Shown here one piece after another: positions 1-7,914 of a stretch of 36,190 nucleotides of DNA. The stretch is from an uncultured Eubacteriales bacterium. GTDB taxonomy: Bacteria; Bacillota_I; Bacilli_A; RF39; UBA660. The position numbers were made by a program, and so were the translations under genes. The stretch covers positions 1 through 36,190 of the forward strand of contig OMST01000030.1 in NCBI GenBank assembly GCA_900313815.1, written 5' to 3'. The notes below the pieces were generated by a model that had not been told where the DNA came from, did not search any database, and saw only the letters and a list, made by a program, of their open reading frames with translations. Position 1 is the stretch's first letter. Each line of letters begins with the position of its first letter.

Positions 1-111
1 AAGCGAAAATAGTAGTATTATTGGTACTACTGTTATTATTACCTTGATTATAGTTACTACTATATTCATTATTTCTAACACATTTGGGCTTTCACATATT
101 CCTAATATCAT
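1..111 (-). CDS. Small hydrophobic membrane protein, N-terminal part only
   Basis: The reading frame starts at 111 and runs off the left edge, so only 37 residues are visible. The start is supported by an AGG ribosome site six bases upstream; an in-frame ATG at 123 is possible but lies over that site. The protein begins MILGICESPNVLEIMNI and becomes a continuous hydrophobic helix (residues about 16-37, rich in Val and Ile) with a single Lys. A -10-like TACAAT lies just upstream, after the terminator of the preceding prepilin gene. The short head and long apolar helices are reminiscent of VirB2/TrbC-like pilin subunits of Gram-positive secretion systems, but this is impression only. No function is assigned. 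Confidence 0.55.
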   Translation of the reverse strand, partial: MILGICESPNVLEIMNIVVTIIKVIITVVPIILLFSL

Positions 112-144
112 TCTTATCCTCATATATATTGTATCATAAAAAAT

Positions 145-162
145 AAAACTTTCAAAAGTTTT
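145..162 (-). terminator. Intrinsic terminator of the prepilin-like gene
   Basis: AAAACTT/AAGTTTT stem with a four-base loop, followed on the minus strand by an ATTTTTT tract. It begins directly after the stop codon of the gene at 166-1335. Confidence 0.75.
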
Positions 163-165
163 ATT

Positions 166-1335
166 TTAATTTGGCATTGTACTAGTTGGTATTGCTATAA
201 TAGGACGAACTCCGTAATCTGATAACATATAATGTGATTCATAGCTATATGATCCATTTTTACTTATTGTTTTAACTGGGGTTTGACCACTAGTTGAACC
301 AGTCCACGCTACGGATGCAACCCAAAAACTAGTATTCTCTAACCATAGATTTCTATTGTAGGGACAAGATGTATTTCCAGAACATCCCAAATTTAAAGCT
401 TGAGTATTATTTAACAAGTCACCATATAAAACGTTAATTCCCAAAGATCTAATTTTAGACACATAGTCTTCTACATATAATGCAATGCTATAATCATTTT
501 CAATTGACCAATATTGTTTTTGAATATCTGGTATATGTTCTTCTACAATTAACTCACCTCTGAGATTAGGATTATAAACAGAAGCATTTCTGGCATCAGG
601 ATATTCATCTGTAAAATAATTTGGATTTGATGTGGATTGCCAATATTTTGTTCCTGAAAAAGGTACTACTCCAACTCTTTCAGTAGCAGTCAATTGACTT
701 TGCCATCCATATCCACTCTCACCAGGTTGTATTTCTCGCACAATAGATGCTCCTGTATCATTGCTAAAATCTGTAACATATCCAACGTATAAATTATATT
801 TTGCAAGTAATATTGTTTCTGTAGAATCACTACTAATAACATTAAAATGTTCTGTATCTATTGCTATTTCATCGCCAACAGATATAGAATTTTCATCAGC
901 ACGAGAAGTAAAGACGATTGAACTTGCTCCCAATGTTAAAGCATTTTTTTCTGTTACTGTTTCTACATCAGAGCTTTCTGCTACGTCTATTCCCGCATTA
1001 TTTGCTATATCATATTGAAAATCTCCATTAGTTACTTGTAACTTTGTTATCTTTCCTTCATTATTCATTTTTACATAGTATCTTAATTGAGAATTACCTG
1101 TTAAGTCTAATGATTTAGTGCTTCCTTCTGCATTTGACCATGTCGTGTTTGTTCCCCCACTTAACAAATATTGTTGTCTTGCTGTTCTTATTACTGTATT
1201 TACTTCATTTGTAAATGAATCTCTTCTTGCATTATTAAACATTCTTAGTACCGCTGGCAATGCCATTATTACTAAGATTGCTAATATTGCTATTACTGCT
1301 AATAATTCTACTAATGTAAAACCCTTTTTCTTCAT
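166..1335 (-). CDS. Prepilin-like protein with large C-terminal surface domain
   Basis: The first residues are a textbook type IV prepilin leader: basic MKKK, then G|FTLVELLAVIAI with Glu at mature position 5 and a helix to about residue 32. The expected role is processing by a prepilin peptidase and display on the outer face of the membrane or in a pseudopilus. At 389 residues it is much longer than a ComGC-type pilin. Residues about 151-389 form a Trp/Tyr-rich region (GDEIAIDTEHFNVIS, YGWQS, PFSGTKYW, SFWVAS, GVRPIIAI) that resembles the DUF6273-like domains hung on pilin leaders in gut Firmicutes and may be an adhesin or glycan-binding fold. One CxxxxxC pair lies near residue 320. It has its own consensus promoter and terminator, so it is monocistronic. 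No pilus assembly gene is in the window. Leader call is firm; domain name is tentative. Confidence 0.85.
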   Translation of the reverse strand: MKKKGFTLVELLAVIAILAILVIMALPAVLRMFNNARRDSFTNEVNTVIRTARQQYLLSGGTNTTWSNAEGSTKSLDLTGNSQLRYYVKMNNEGKITKLQVTNGDFQYDIANNAGIDVAESSDVETVTEKNALTLGASSIVFTSRADENSISVGDEIAIDTEHFNVISSDSTETILLAKYNLYVGYVTDFSNDTGASIVREIQPGESGYGWQSQLTATERVGVVPFSGTKYWQSTSNPNYFTDEYPDARNASVYNPNLRGELIVEEHIPDIQKQYWSIENDYSIALYVEDYVSKIRSLGINVLYGDLLNNTQALNLGCSGNTSCPYNRNLWLENTSFWVASVAWTGSTSGQTPVKTISKNGSYSYESHYMLSDYGVRPIIAIPTSTMPN

Positions 1336-1353
1336 CTATTATCACCTATTTTA

Positions 1354-1382
1354 ATTATATTTATTTACAACAATAATGTCAA
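1354..1382 (-). promoter_or_regulatory. Consensus sigma-A promoter of the prepilin-like gene
   Basis: On the minus strand TTGACA (1382-1377) and TATAAT (1359-1354) are separated by exactly 17 bases, a perfect vegetative promoter. The ATG at 1335 follows a GGTGAT ribosome site. A perfect consensus suggests strong constitutive expression. Confidence 0.85.
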
Positions 1383-1409
1383 TTAAACAGCAGTGAATTT
1401 ACATATTAA

Positions 1410-1431
1410 AAAGACTAATTAATTAGCCTTT
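1410..1431 (-). terminator. Terminator at the end of the rimP-rbfA operon
   Basis: AAAGGCTAA/TTAGTCTTT hairpin with a TTAA loop, followed by U residues. The rbfA stop codon (1419-1421) lies inside the hairpin, so the last rbfA codons also encode the terminator stem. Confidence 0.75.
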
Positions 1432-1769
1432 TTATCATCTTCATTATGAAGTTCTTCAATAATTTTTTCTATCTTTTGACCATATTCTATAGATTCATCA
1501 AATATAAATCTTAGTTCTGGTGTATGTCTTATTTCTAATCTTGAAGCAAGTAATGATCTAAAGAAACCAGCTGCATTATTTAAATCATGCTCAACTTTTT
1601 CTCTATCATCAGTTGTTGTAAAATAAACTTTAGCATAACTTAAGTCATTAGTTACTTCTACTGCTGTTAAAGTTACATTTTTAAAATCTTCATCTTTTGC
1701 TTCTAAAAATAATATATTACCTAACTCTTTTTGAATATCGGAAGCAGCTCTTTCAGCTTTTAATTTCAT
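1419..1769 (-). CDS. rbfA: 30S ribosome-binding factor A
   Basis: RbfA binds the 30S subunit during late 16S rRNA processing and is released before initiation. The 116-residue length is normal. It opens with the family pattern of a basic helix, RAASDIQKELGNILF, followed by VTLTAVEVTNDLSYAKVYFTT, the KH-like strand containing the conserved SxDLxxAxVY element, and ends RHTPELRFIFDESIEYGQKIE, close to family consensus. The ATG overlaps the infB stop (ATGA at 1769-1766), so the two are translationally coupled. In Bacillus, ylxP sits between infB and rbfA; here it is absent. Confidence 0.96.
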   Translation of the reverse strand: MKLKAERAASDIQKELGNILFLEAKDEDFKNVTLTAVEVTNDLSYAKVYFTTTDDREKVEHDLNNAAGFFRSLLASRLEIRHTPELRFIFDESIEYGQKIEKIIEELHNEDDKKAN

Positions 1770-3892
1770 ATTCTCTTCACTTCCTTAACTTCAAATACTT
1801 CAATAATATCTCTTTCTTTAATATCAGGGAAGTCTTCAATTGTCATACCACAATCAAAGCCTTGTTTAACTTCTTTTGCTTGGTCTTTTTCTCTTTGAAG
1901 TGTTGCTACTTTAGTAGTAGCTAGTACTATACCATCTCTAATAACTCTACATGGAGTATTTACCCTTACTACTCCACTTGTTACATGACATCCAGCAATA
2001 TTACCAACTTTAGAAAAATGGAATAATTGTCTTACTTCTGCTTCTCCAATTACTATTTCTTCATATTCTGGATCTAACATACCTTTCATAGCAGCTTCTA
2101 TTTCTTCTACTAATTTATAAATAATATTATAAAGTCTTATTTCTACATTATGTTCTTTGGCAGCTTCTTTTGTATCTCTACTAGGTGATACATTAAATCC
2201 TATAATAATTGCATTAGATGCATTTGCTAAAACTACATCACTCTCGGTAATAGTTCCAACACCACTTCTAATAACATTAATTTTTACTCCTTCAACAGAT
2301 ATTTTTAATAATGCATTCTTAACTGCTTCTTCACTACCTTTAACATCTGTTTTTAGTACTATATTAATTTCTTTTCTTCCTTCTTTAATTTGATCAAATA
2401 ATTCATCTAAACTTAATGCTTTATGAGCTTGTTTTTTAGCTTTTTCATGTTCTTTTCTCTTTAAAGCTACACTTCTAGCTTCTTTTTCACTTTCAAAAGC
2501 CATAAACTTATCTCCAGCCACTGGAACATCCTCTAGTCCGGTTACTTCAACTGGTTTAGAAGGTTCAGCACTAACTACTTCACGTCCACTATCATCTTTT
2601 AGTGTTCTTACTTTTCCATAGCTTGTTCCAACTACGATTGGATCACCAAGTCTTAAAGTACCATTTTGAATTAATAGTGTCACTACTGGACCTATATTCT
2701 TATCTAATCTAGCTTCAATAACAGTACCAAGAGCATATCTATTAGGATTTGCTTTTAATTCTGATACTTCAGATAAGGCATTAATATTATCAAGTAATAA
2801 GTCCACTCCTTCACCAGTATGAGCAGAAAGTTTTACAAATATTGTATCTCCTCCCCATTCTTCTGGAGTAAGACCAAGTTCACTCATTTCACTCATTATT
2901 TTTTCAATATTAATATTTGGTTTATCTATTTTATTAATTGCAACTATTATTGGAACATTAGCTGCTTTAGCATGATCAATCGCTTCTTTAGTTTGAGGCA
3001 TAACTCCATCATCAGCAGCAACTATAATAACAACTATATCAGTTACAGAAGCACCTCTTGCTCTCATTTCAGTGAAAGCAGCATGTCCTGGCGTATCTAT
3101 AAATGTAATTTTTCTTCCATCTTTTTCAACTTGATAAGCACCAATTGCTTGAGTAATTCCACCCGCTTCTTTATCAGCAACATGTGAACTACGGATATAA
3201 TCAAGTAATGTTGTTTTACCATGATCAACATGACCCATAATAGTAACTACTGCTGGTCTTAATACCAAGTCTTCTTCTTTGTCATTTATAACATATTCTT
3301 CAAAATTAGTAATATCAGTAGTTTCTTCACGAATGATTTCTTTATTATAATCAAGTACTACTATAGAAGCATCATCAAATGATATAGCTTGATTAGAAGA
3401 TATCATAAGTCCCATACTAATTAATTTTTTAACAACATCACTAGCACTTACACCAATACCAGCTGCTAAATCAGATACACTCATACCTTCTTTATATATT
3501 ACAGTATTACTTTCTACTTGTTCTTTATTACTTTGAAGTTTAGATTTGTTTTTATAAATGTTTTTCTTCTTTAATGATAAATCTTCTTGAGCTTGTTTAT
3601 TAGAATCTTTCTTTTTAATTTTTTCTTTAACTTTAACATCTTTATCGATTTCAATATTATATGCTAAAGCAGCTTCTTCTGCTCTATCTTCAAGTTCAAA
3701 TTTATCAGCTAGTTCTTCTGTTAAATTATTATCAGCACTTGAATAATCACCAAGTTCATTATCTAACATAACTATTGCATCATCATCTAATATATCTTCT
3801 GCATCTTTATAATTAAAGCCTAATTCTTTAGCTTTTTTAATTACAACATTTATATCAACATTTAATTCTCTAGCATAATCTTCAACTGTCAT
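1766..3892 (-). CDS. infB: Translation initiation factor IF-2
   Basis: The initiator-tRNA-binding GTPase that joins the ribosomal subunits. All G-domain motifs are present: GHVDHGKTT (residues 220-228), DTPGHA, NKID and SAHTGEG. Two short IF2_N-like helical modules lie at residues 1-50 ([12 protein letters not shown]) and about 133-185 ([19 protein letters not shown]), joined by a Lys/Glu-rich linker. Domains II to IV follow, ending with the IF2 C-terminal beta-barrel ([16 protein letters not shown]). Total length is 708, close to Bacillus IF2 (about 716). AAGGAGGTCG precedes the ATG. The rnpM stop is 19 bases upstream with no ylxQ between them. Confidence 0.98.
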   Translation of the reverse strand: MTVEDYARELNVDINVVIKKAKELGFNYKDAEDILDDDAIVMLDNELGDYSSADNNLTEELADKFELEDRAEEAALAYNIEIDKDVKVKEKIKKKDSNKQAQEDLSLKKKNIYKNKSKLQSNKEQVESNTVIYKEGMSVSDLAAGIGVSASDVVKKLISMGLMISSNQAISFDDASIVVLDYNKEIIREETTDITNFEEYVINDKEEDLVLRPAVVTIMGHVDHGKTTLLDYIRSSHVADKEAGGITQAIGAYQVEKDGRKITFIDTPGHAAFTEMRARGASVTDIVVIIVAADDGVMPQTKEAIDHAKAANVPIIVAINKIDKPNINIEKIMSEMSELGLTPEEWGGDTIFVKLSAHTGEGVDLLLDNINALSEVSELKANPNRYALGTVIEARLDKNIGPVVTLLIQNGTLRLGDPIVVGTSYGKVRTLKDDSGREVVSAEPSKPVEVTGLEDVPVAGDKFMAFESEKEARSVALKRKEHEKAKKQAHKALSLDELFDQIKEGRKEINIVLKTDVKGSEEAVKNALLKISVEGVKINVIRSGVGTITESDVVLANASNAIIIGFNVSPSRDTKEAAKEHNVEIRLYNIIYKLVEEIEAAMKGMLDPEYEEIVIGEAEVRQLFHFSKVGNIAGCHVTSGVVRVNTPCRVIRDGIVLATTKVATLQREKDQAKEVKQGFDCGMTIEDFPDIKERDIIEVFEVKEVKRI

Positions 3893-3911
3893 AAAACGAC
3901 CTCCTTTTCTT

Positions 3912-4169
3912 TTATAATTTAGTTAATAATTCATCATATAAACTATCTTCTATTTTAACTTCTAAATGATGCTCTAAAGCTTTGTTTTTACGAGCTAACT
4001 CAATAACTTCTTTATCTTTTTTTAAATAAGCTCCTCTTCCATTAGCACGTAATGTATCATCAACAAATACTTTACCTTCATTATTTCTTACAACTCTTAA
4101 TAAGTCTTTTTTTTCTAATTTTTCATGTGTTATAACACATGTTCTCATAGGTATTTTTTTAACTTTCAT
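3912..4169 (-). CDS. rnpM: YlxR/RnpM family RNA-binding protein
   Basis: An 85-residue YlxR-fold protein. It has the family signatures PMRTCVITHEKLEKKDLLR, VFVDDTLRANGRGAYL and a C-terminal basic helix. The Bacillus orthologue was described as an RNase P modulator, so a role in RNA metabolism linked to transcription/translation is likely. It keeps the canonical place between nusA and infB. Start choice is clear: TAGGAGGAAACC sits just before the ATG at 4169. In many relatives the next gene is ylxQ (an L7Ae-type kink-turn protein); here infB follows after 19 bases. Confidence 0.93.
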   Translation of the reverse strand: MKVKKIPMRTCVITHEKLEKKDLLRVVRNNEGKVFVDDTLRANGRGAYLKKDKEVIELARKNKALEHHLEVKIEDSLYDELLTKL

Positions 4170-4180
4170 AGGGTTTCCTC

Positions 4181-5326
4181 CTATTTTTTATTTATTTCAT
4201 TATTAATGTCTGCTAAAGTCTTAATATTTATTGTATATTTAGTTAATCTACTAGCAAGTTTAATATTAATACCTTTTTTACCAATTGCTAAACTTAAATT
4301 TTCATCATCAGCTATAACTAAAGCTTCTTTTTTCTTTTCATCAGTAATACTTACATTTAAGTTTTTAGCAGGACTTAATGCATTAGCAATAAATTCTTCC
4401 ATATTGTCTGAATATGCTATTAAGTCTACTTTTTCTCCTCCAAGTTCATTTATTATATTAGCTATTCTTCTTCCTTTTTCACCAATACAACTTCCTATTG
4501 GATCCACATTTGAATTTGTAGAAGCTACAGCAACTTTACTACGAACACCAGCTTCACGAGCAACTCCACGTAATTCTAAAGTTCCATCACTAAATTCTGG
4601 TATTTCATGTTCAAATAATCTTTTAACGAATCCAAAATTCTTTCTAGATACTAGAATAAGTGGTCCTTTTGGTGTACTTTCTATTTTAGTAATATATACT
4701 TTTATAGAATCACCCATAGTTAATTTTTCACCAGGAATAAGTTCACTTTTAGGAAGTATTCCACGAGCTTTACCTAAATCAACATAATAGTTCTTTGCAT
4801 CTTCCATAGCAAGGAAACCAACCATTAATTCGTCTTCTTTATCTTCAAATTCACTCATTACCTTTTCACGTTCAGCTTCTCTAATCTTTTGTAATACTAC
4901 TTGTTTTGCTACTGAAATAGCTACTCTACCAAAATCATGAGGAGTTACTTCTTCTAATATTTCATCTCCTACTTGATAATCTTTATTAATTTCTTTAGCA
5001 TCACTTATAGTCATTTCATTTAGATAATCATGTTTAACTTTAACTTCTCCAGTTTCTGGATCAATTTCATCATCATCATCTTTATAATCATCAACTATAG
5101 TAGTTACTTTAAATACTTTAATTTCTCCAGTATTTCTATCAATTAATACACGTGATGTATAATCAGCTTTTTCATTTTTTCTAAAAGCAGTAGATAATGC
5201 TGTTTGCATAGCTTCTATAACGACATCTTCATCTATACCTTTTTCTTTTACTATGAAATCTAAAGCTTTTTTAAATTCAGGTGCATTAACTCCAGTTTGT
5301 ACTTCTTCAGTTTTCTTTCTACTCAT
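4181..5326 (-). CDS. nusA: Transcription termination/antitermination factor NusA
   Basis: NusA binds RNA polymerase and nascent RNA to modulate pausing, termination and antitermination. Order of domains: N-terminal polymerase-binding domain (about 1-130; EFKKALDFIVKEKGI and the GDEILEEVTPHDFGRVA segment), S1 domain (about 131-205; GILPKSELIPGEKL), then two KH domains carrying DPIGSCIGEKGRRI and SLAIGKKGINIKLASRLT. Length 381 fits the Gram-positive short form without the acidic repeats. It overlaps rimP by eight bases, with GGAGTAAGCG before the ATG, so the two are coupled. NusA often autoregulates this operon through the leader; see the hairpin at 5592-5617. Confidence 0.97.
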   Translation of the reverse strand: MSRKKTEEVQTGVNAPEFKKALDFIVKEKGIDEDVVIEAMQTALSTAFRKNEKADYTSRVLIDRNTGEIKVFKVTTIVDDYKDDDDEIDPETGEVKVKHDYLNEMTISDAKEINKDYQVGDEILEEVTPHDFGRVAISVAKQVVLQKIREAEREKVMSEFEDKEDELMVGFLAMEDAKNYYVDLGKARGILPKSELIPGEKLTMGDSIKVYITKIESTPKGPLILVSRKNFGFVKRLFEHEIPEFSDGTLELRGVAREAGVRSKVAVASTNSNVDPIGSCIGEKGRRIANIINELGGEKVDLIAYSDNMEEFIANALSPAKNLNVSITDEKKKEALVIADDENLSLAIGKKGINIKLASRLTKYTINIKTLADINNEINKK

Positions 5327-5570
5327 CTTCGCTTACTCCTTTACTACCAACATCTAAAACATAATTTTCAAGATCCAAATTTAAACTATCAATAATTGGA
5401 TCTACAATTCCTGTTGCTTTTACACATAAATCAACGTCTACACCATTCTCACTATCAATAGTTACGAATAATGTATCTTGGCCATCTTCTTTTCCAAAAT
5501 GAACACCTACAAGTTCAATATTTTCTTTTGCAAGTGGCTCACGCACTGCATTTGCGATTTGTTCTTCCAT
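5319..5570 (-). CDS. rimP: Truncated ribosome maturation factor RimP, N-terminal domain only
   Basis: RimP assists 30S maturation. The visible 83 residues match the N-terminal alpha/beta domain: REPLAKENIELVGVHF, then DTLFVTIDSENGVDVDLC with the conserved IDSExGVxVDxC pattern. The family normally continues from a YxLEVSSPGLDRPL motif into a C-terminal SH3-like domain, for about 150 residues in all. Here the motif reads YVLDVGSKGVSEDE and the protein ends. nusA starts eight bases before the stop, leaving no DNA for the missing domain. I chose the ATG at 5570 because GGAGGTG lies just upstream of it; the ATG at 5582 overlaps that ribosome site. First gene of the operon, with its own promoter. 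Confidence 0.88.
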   Translation of the reverse strand: MEEQIANAVREPLAKENIELVGVHFGKEDGQDTLFVTIDSENGVDVDLCVKATGIVDPIIDSLNLDLENYVLDVGSKGVSEDE

Positions 5571-5591
5571 AAACACCTCCATTTATAATTA

Positions 5592-5617
5592 AAGAGTGAA
5601 GCTCACGCCTCACTCTT
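5592..5617 (-). promoter_or_regulatory. Hairpin in the 5' leader of the rimP-nusA operon
   Basis: AAGAGTGA pairs with TCACTCTT (8 bp) around a ten-base loop, between the promoter and the rimP ribosome site. A weak U-rich stretch follows on the minus strand. It may be an attenuator or a protein-binding site; NusA-dependent control of this operon is known in bacteria, but a link to this hairpin is inference. Confidence 0.55.
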
Positions 5618-5630
5618 CGTTGTCAGTTGT

Positions 5631-5659
5631 ATTATAACACATTAAATTATATGATACAA
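5631..5659 (-). promoter_or_regulatory. Promoter of the rimP-nusA-rnpM-infB-rbfA operon
   Basis: Minus strand: TTGTAT (5659-5654), 17-base spacer, TATAAT (5636-5631). The predicted start lies about 55 bases upstream of the rimP ATG, leaving room for the leader hairpin. Confidence 0.8.
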
Positions 5660-5684
5660 CAATAAAATAATTATTTTTAAAATA

Positions 5685-6563
5685 TTATCTTAATAAATAT
5701 TCTCTTGAAAGTATTCTATCATCTGATGTATATTCTATTATATATTTATTATTTCTTTTAACTAATATTATCCCTATTGTTTTATCTTGATATATTCCTT
5801 TTATATTTTTATCTATATAGTTCATATATGTTTGTATTTGACCTATATGTTCTTTTCTTAACTCACTATGTTTTAATTCTACAACTACATAACAATTATA
5901 TTTTATATTAAACAATAATAAATCTATATAGTTATATGTATTCCCCATCTTTATTTTATATTCATTATCTATAAATGAATATCCTTCACCTAGTTCTTTC
6001 ATAAACTCACTTATATTTTCCACTATTAATTCTTGTAATACTTTCTCACTTATTATTTCTTTCTCTTTTGTCTCTATTATTATTGGCTCTTTTATACTCT
6101 CTTTTATTTCTATATTTTCATTATTTATAATCTTTTCTACTGCATCTTTACTTAATCTTTCATACTCTTTATTCTTAATCCTTTTCCTTAAATCCCTTAC
6201 GCTTAAATTATTTTGTTCACATACTTTTATATAGTATTGAATTTTAATAACATCTTCTAACGATAACAATTGCAAATAATGTGTCCATGTTAAATTGGCA
6301 ATCAGCGATTGCCCTTTTTGAAATATATAAAACTGTCTCATATATTTTAGACTTCTTTCACTATATCCTCTGCCGAGTTCATTAGTTAACTTTATTGAAT
6401 ATTTTTTTATTATTCCTTCTCCATAATGTTTACCTGCTTCACTTAATAGTTTTCCTACTTTATAATATGTTTCTAAATCACTTCTATTTTTACTGTAATC
6501 TTTTACTCTTTTTATTATTTCATTATTTATTAAATTCTCTTTTATCTCTTTATAATAATTCAT
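5685..6563 (-). CDS. YhcG-type PDDEXK nuclease domain protein (DUF1016)
   Basis: The N-terminal part (about 1-140) has the DUF1016 helical pattern: YYKVGKLLSEAGKHYGEGII, LGRGYSERSLKYMRQFY, LTWTHYLQLL. The C-terminal part is a PDDEXK fold with Asp214 (YIDLLLF) and the Glu229-Leu-Lys231 pair (VVVELKHSELRKEHIGQIQTYM). Family members are found near restriction or toxin loci, or alone, and are thought to act on DNA or RNA; the true substrate is unsettled. At 292 residues it is shorter than most (about 330-380). AGGAGGTACTA precedes the ATG. It stands alone between the rimP operon and a divergent polymerase, with no methylase or specificity subunit nearby. Confidence 0.88.
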   Translation of the reverse strand: MNYYKEIKENLINNEIIKRVKDYSKNRSDLETYYKVGKLLSEAGKHYGEGIIKKYSIKLTNELGRGYSERSLKYMRQFYIFQKGQSLIANLTWTHYLQLLSLEDVIKIQYYIKVCEQNNLSVRDLRKRIKNKEYERLSKDAVEKIINNENIEIKESIKEPIIIETKEKEIISEKVLQELIVENISEFMKELGEGYSFIDNEYKIKMGNTYNYIDLLLFNIKYNCYVVVELKHSELRKEHIGQIQTYMNYIDKNIKGIYQDKTIGIILVKRNNKYIIEYTSDDRILSREYLLR

Positions 6564-6615
6564 TAGTACCTCCTAATAATATAATTAGAAAGTTTTACTT
6601 ATTACACTTAAATTA

Positions 6616-6643
6616 TTGACTTTAATTTATATTATGATAAAAT
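6616..6643 (+). promoter_or_regulatory. Promoter of the Y-family polymerase gene
   Basis: TTGACT (6616-6621), 16-base spacer, TAAAAT (6638-6643). The start site would fall within or just before the inverted repeat at 6648-6665. Confidence 0.65.
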
Positions 6644-6647
6644 TAAA

Positions 6648-6665
6648 TACGAAAGGGTGTTCGTA
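6648..6665 (+). promoter_or_regulatory. LexA/DinR-like operator
   Basis: TACGAA and TTCGTA form a perfect inverted repeat around the six-base AGGGTG. The core CGAAA-GGGT-GTTCG differs by one base from the Gram-positive SOS box CGAAC-N4-GTTCG. It covers the ribosome site and the first base of the start codon, where a bound repressor could block transcription. Confidence 0.65.
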
Positions 6666-7906
6666 TGAAAGAAAGAGTTATTTTCAGTATTGATCTTAAA
6701 AGTTTCTTTGCATCTTGTGAATGCATTGAAAGAGGATTAGATCCATTTACTACACCTCTTGTAGTAGCAGATACACTACGTGGAGGAGGTGCTATGACTC
6801 TAGCCGCAACACCCTATCTTAGAAATAAAGGAGTTCCATCCAGAGGAAGAGTCTTTGAACTACCCAAAAATTTAAATATTATATTTGCTAAACCAAGAAT
6901 GAAATTATATGAACAATATAGCTATAGCGTTAGAAATGTATTTAAAAGTTTTTTTAGTGAAGAAGATATTCATTTCTATTCTATAGATGAAGCATTTATG
7001 GACGCTACTGATTATTTAAAATATTATAAATTAAGCGATATAGAACTTGCTGAAAGAATAATGAAAGAAATAAAAGACAAAACAGGTCTTACTTCCACTT
7101 GTGGTATTGGTCCAAATATATTTTTAGCTAAAGTTGCTATGGATTATGATGCAAAAAATAATAAATCATTTATATCAAAATGGACATATAAAGATATTGA
7201 AACTAAATTATGGGAAATATCTCCTCTTTCTAAAATATGGGGATTTGGTAAAAGAACAGAAAAAAAACTTAATAATTTAGGAATATATAAAGTTAAAGAT
7301 ATAAATAAATATAAAAAAGAATTTTATATTAAAAGATTTGGTAATGTAGCTGGTAATGATATATGGTGTAAAGCTAATGGAATAGATTTTACTACTATAA
7401 AAGATTTAAATGAACAAACACATGAAAAATCAATGAGTATGTCACATATATTATATAGAGATTACAATATAGATGAAGCATTTCTAGCTATGAAAGAAAT
7501 GAATGATATATTATGTGAAAGACTTAGAAAGCATAATAAAACAACTAGATTAGTTTATTTAGGTATTAGATATTCAAGAGATTTACATAAAAGTTTTCAT
7601 GATACAATACTTTTAAATAATGAGGAAGATATACCAGAAAATATATTTAATGTTTTAAAATATATATATGAAAAAAATATTGAAAACTTACCTATCAGAC
7701 AAATAGCTATAGTATTTTCTAGATTAAATGATAAAAAAAATAGACAATTGAGTCTATTTGATAAAAATGAAATTAAAACAGATGAATATCATAAAATAAT
7801 AGATAAAATAAATGAAAGGTTTGGTAGTACTTCCCTTTTAAGAGCATCTTCTCTATTAAAAGGATCCACTATTAAAAACAGAAAAAACTTTAAAGATAAA
7901 ATTTAA
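6665..7906 (+). CDS. Y-family DNA polymerase (UvrX/UmuC-like)
   Basis: Translesion polymerase. The catalytic carboxylates are in SIDLKSFFASCECIERGLDP (Asp10 region) and in YSIDEAFMDATDYL. The palm, finger and thumb blocks follow (STCGIGPNIFLAKVAMDYDAK, then the helix-hairpin-helix WGFGKRTEKKLNNLGI), and a little-finger domain runs to about residue 350. The opening RGGGAMTLAATPYLRNKG and the 413-residue length fit the UvrX/YqjW branch more than DinB. The C-terminal RQLSLF resembles a beta-clamp-binding QLSLF peptide. An SOS-type operator at the start codon suggests damage induction. The 3' end forms part of a bidirectional terminator. Confidence 0.93.
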   Translation: MKERVIFSIDLKSFFASCECIERGLDPFTTPLVVADTLRGGGAMTLAATPYLRNKGVPSRGRVFELPKNLNIIFAKPRMKLYEQYSYSVRNVFKSFFSEEDIHFYSIDEAFMDATDYLKYYKLSDIELAERIMKEIKDKTGLTSTCGIGPNIFLAKVAMDYDAKNNKSFISKWTYKDIETKLWEISPLSKIWGFGKRTEKKLNNLGIYKVKDINKYKKEFYIKRFGNVAGNDIWCKANGIDFTTIKDLNEQTHEKSMSMSHILYRDYNIDEAFLAMKEMNDILCERLRKHNKTTRLVYLGIRYSRDLHKSFHDTILLNNEEDIPENIFNVLKYIYEKNIENLPIRQIAIVFSRLNDKKNRQLSLFDKNEIKTDEYHKIIDKINERFGSTSLLRASSLLKGSTIKNRKNFKDKI

Positions 7907-7914
7907 AGTTTTTT
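7882..7914. terminator. Bidirectional terminator between convergent genes
   Basis: Thirteen-pair stem AAAAAACTTTAAA/TTTAAAGTTTTTT with a seven-base loop. Oligo-T follows on the plus strand and an oligo-T stretch on the minus strand, so it can serve both the polymerase and the ATP-grasp gene. The polymerase stop (7904-7906) lies in the 3' arm. Confidence 0.85.

Noticed and set aside
4125-4787. 220-codon open frame on the plus strand opposite nusA and rnpM
   Set aside because: It is antisense to two strongly conserved genes, has no ribosome site and is a codon-composition shadow.
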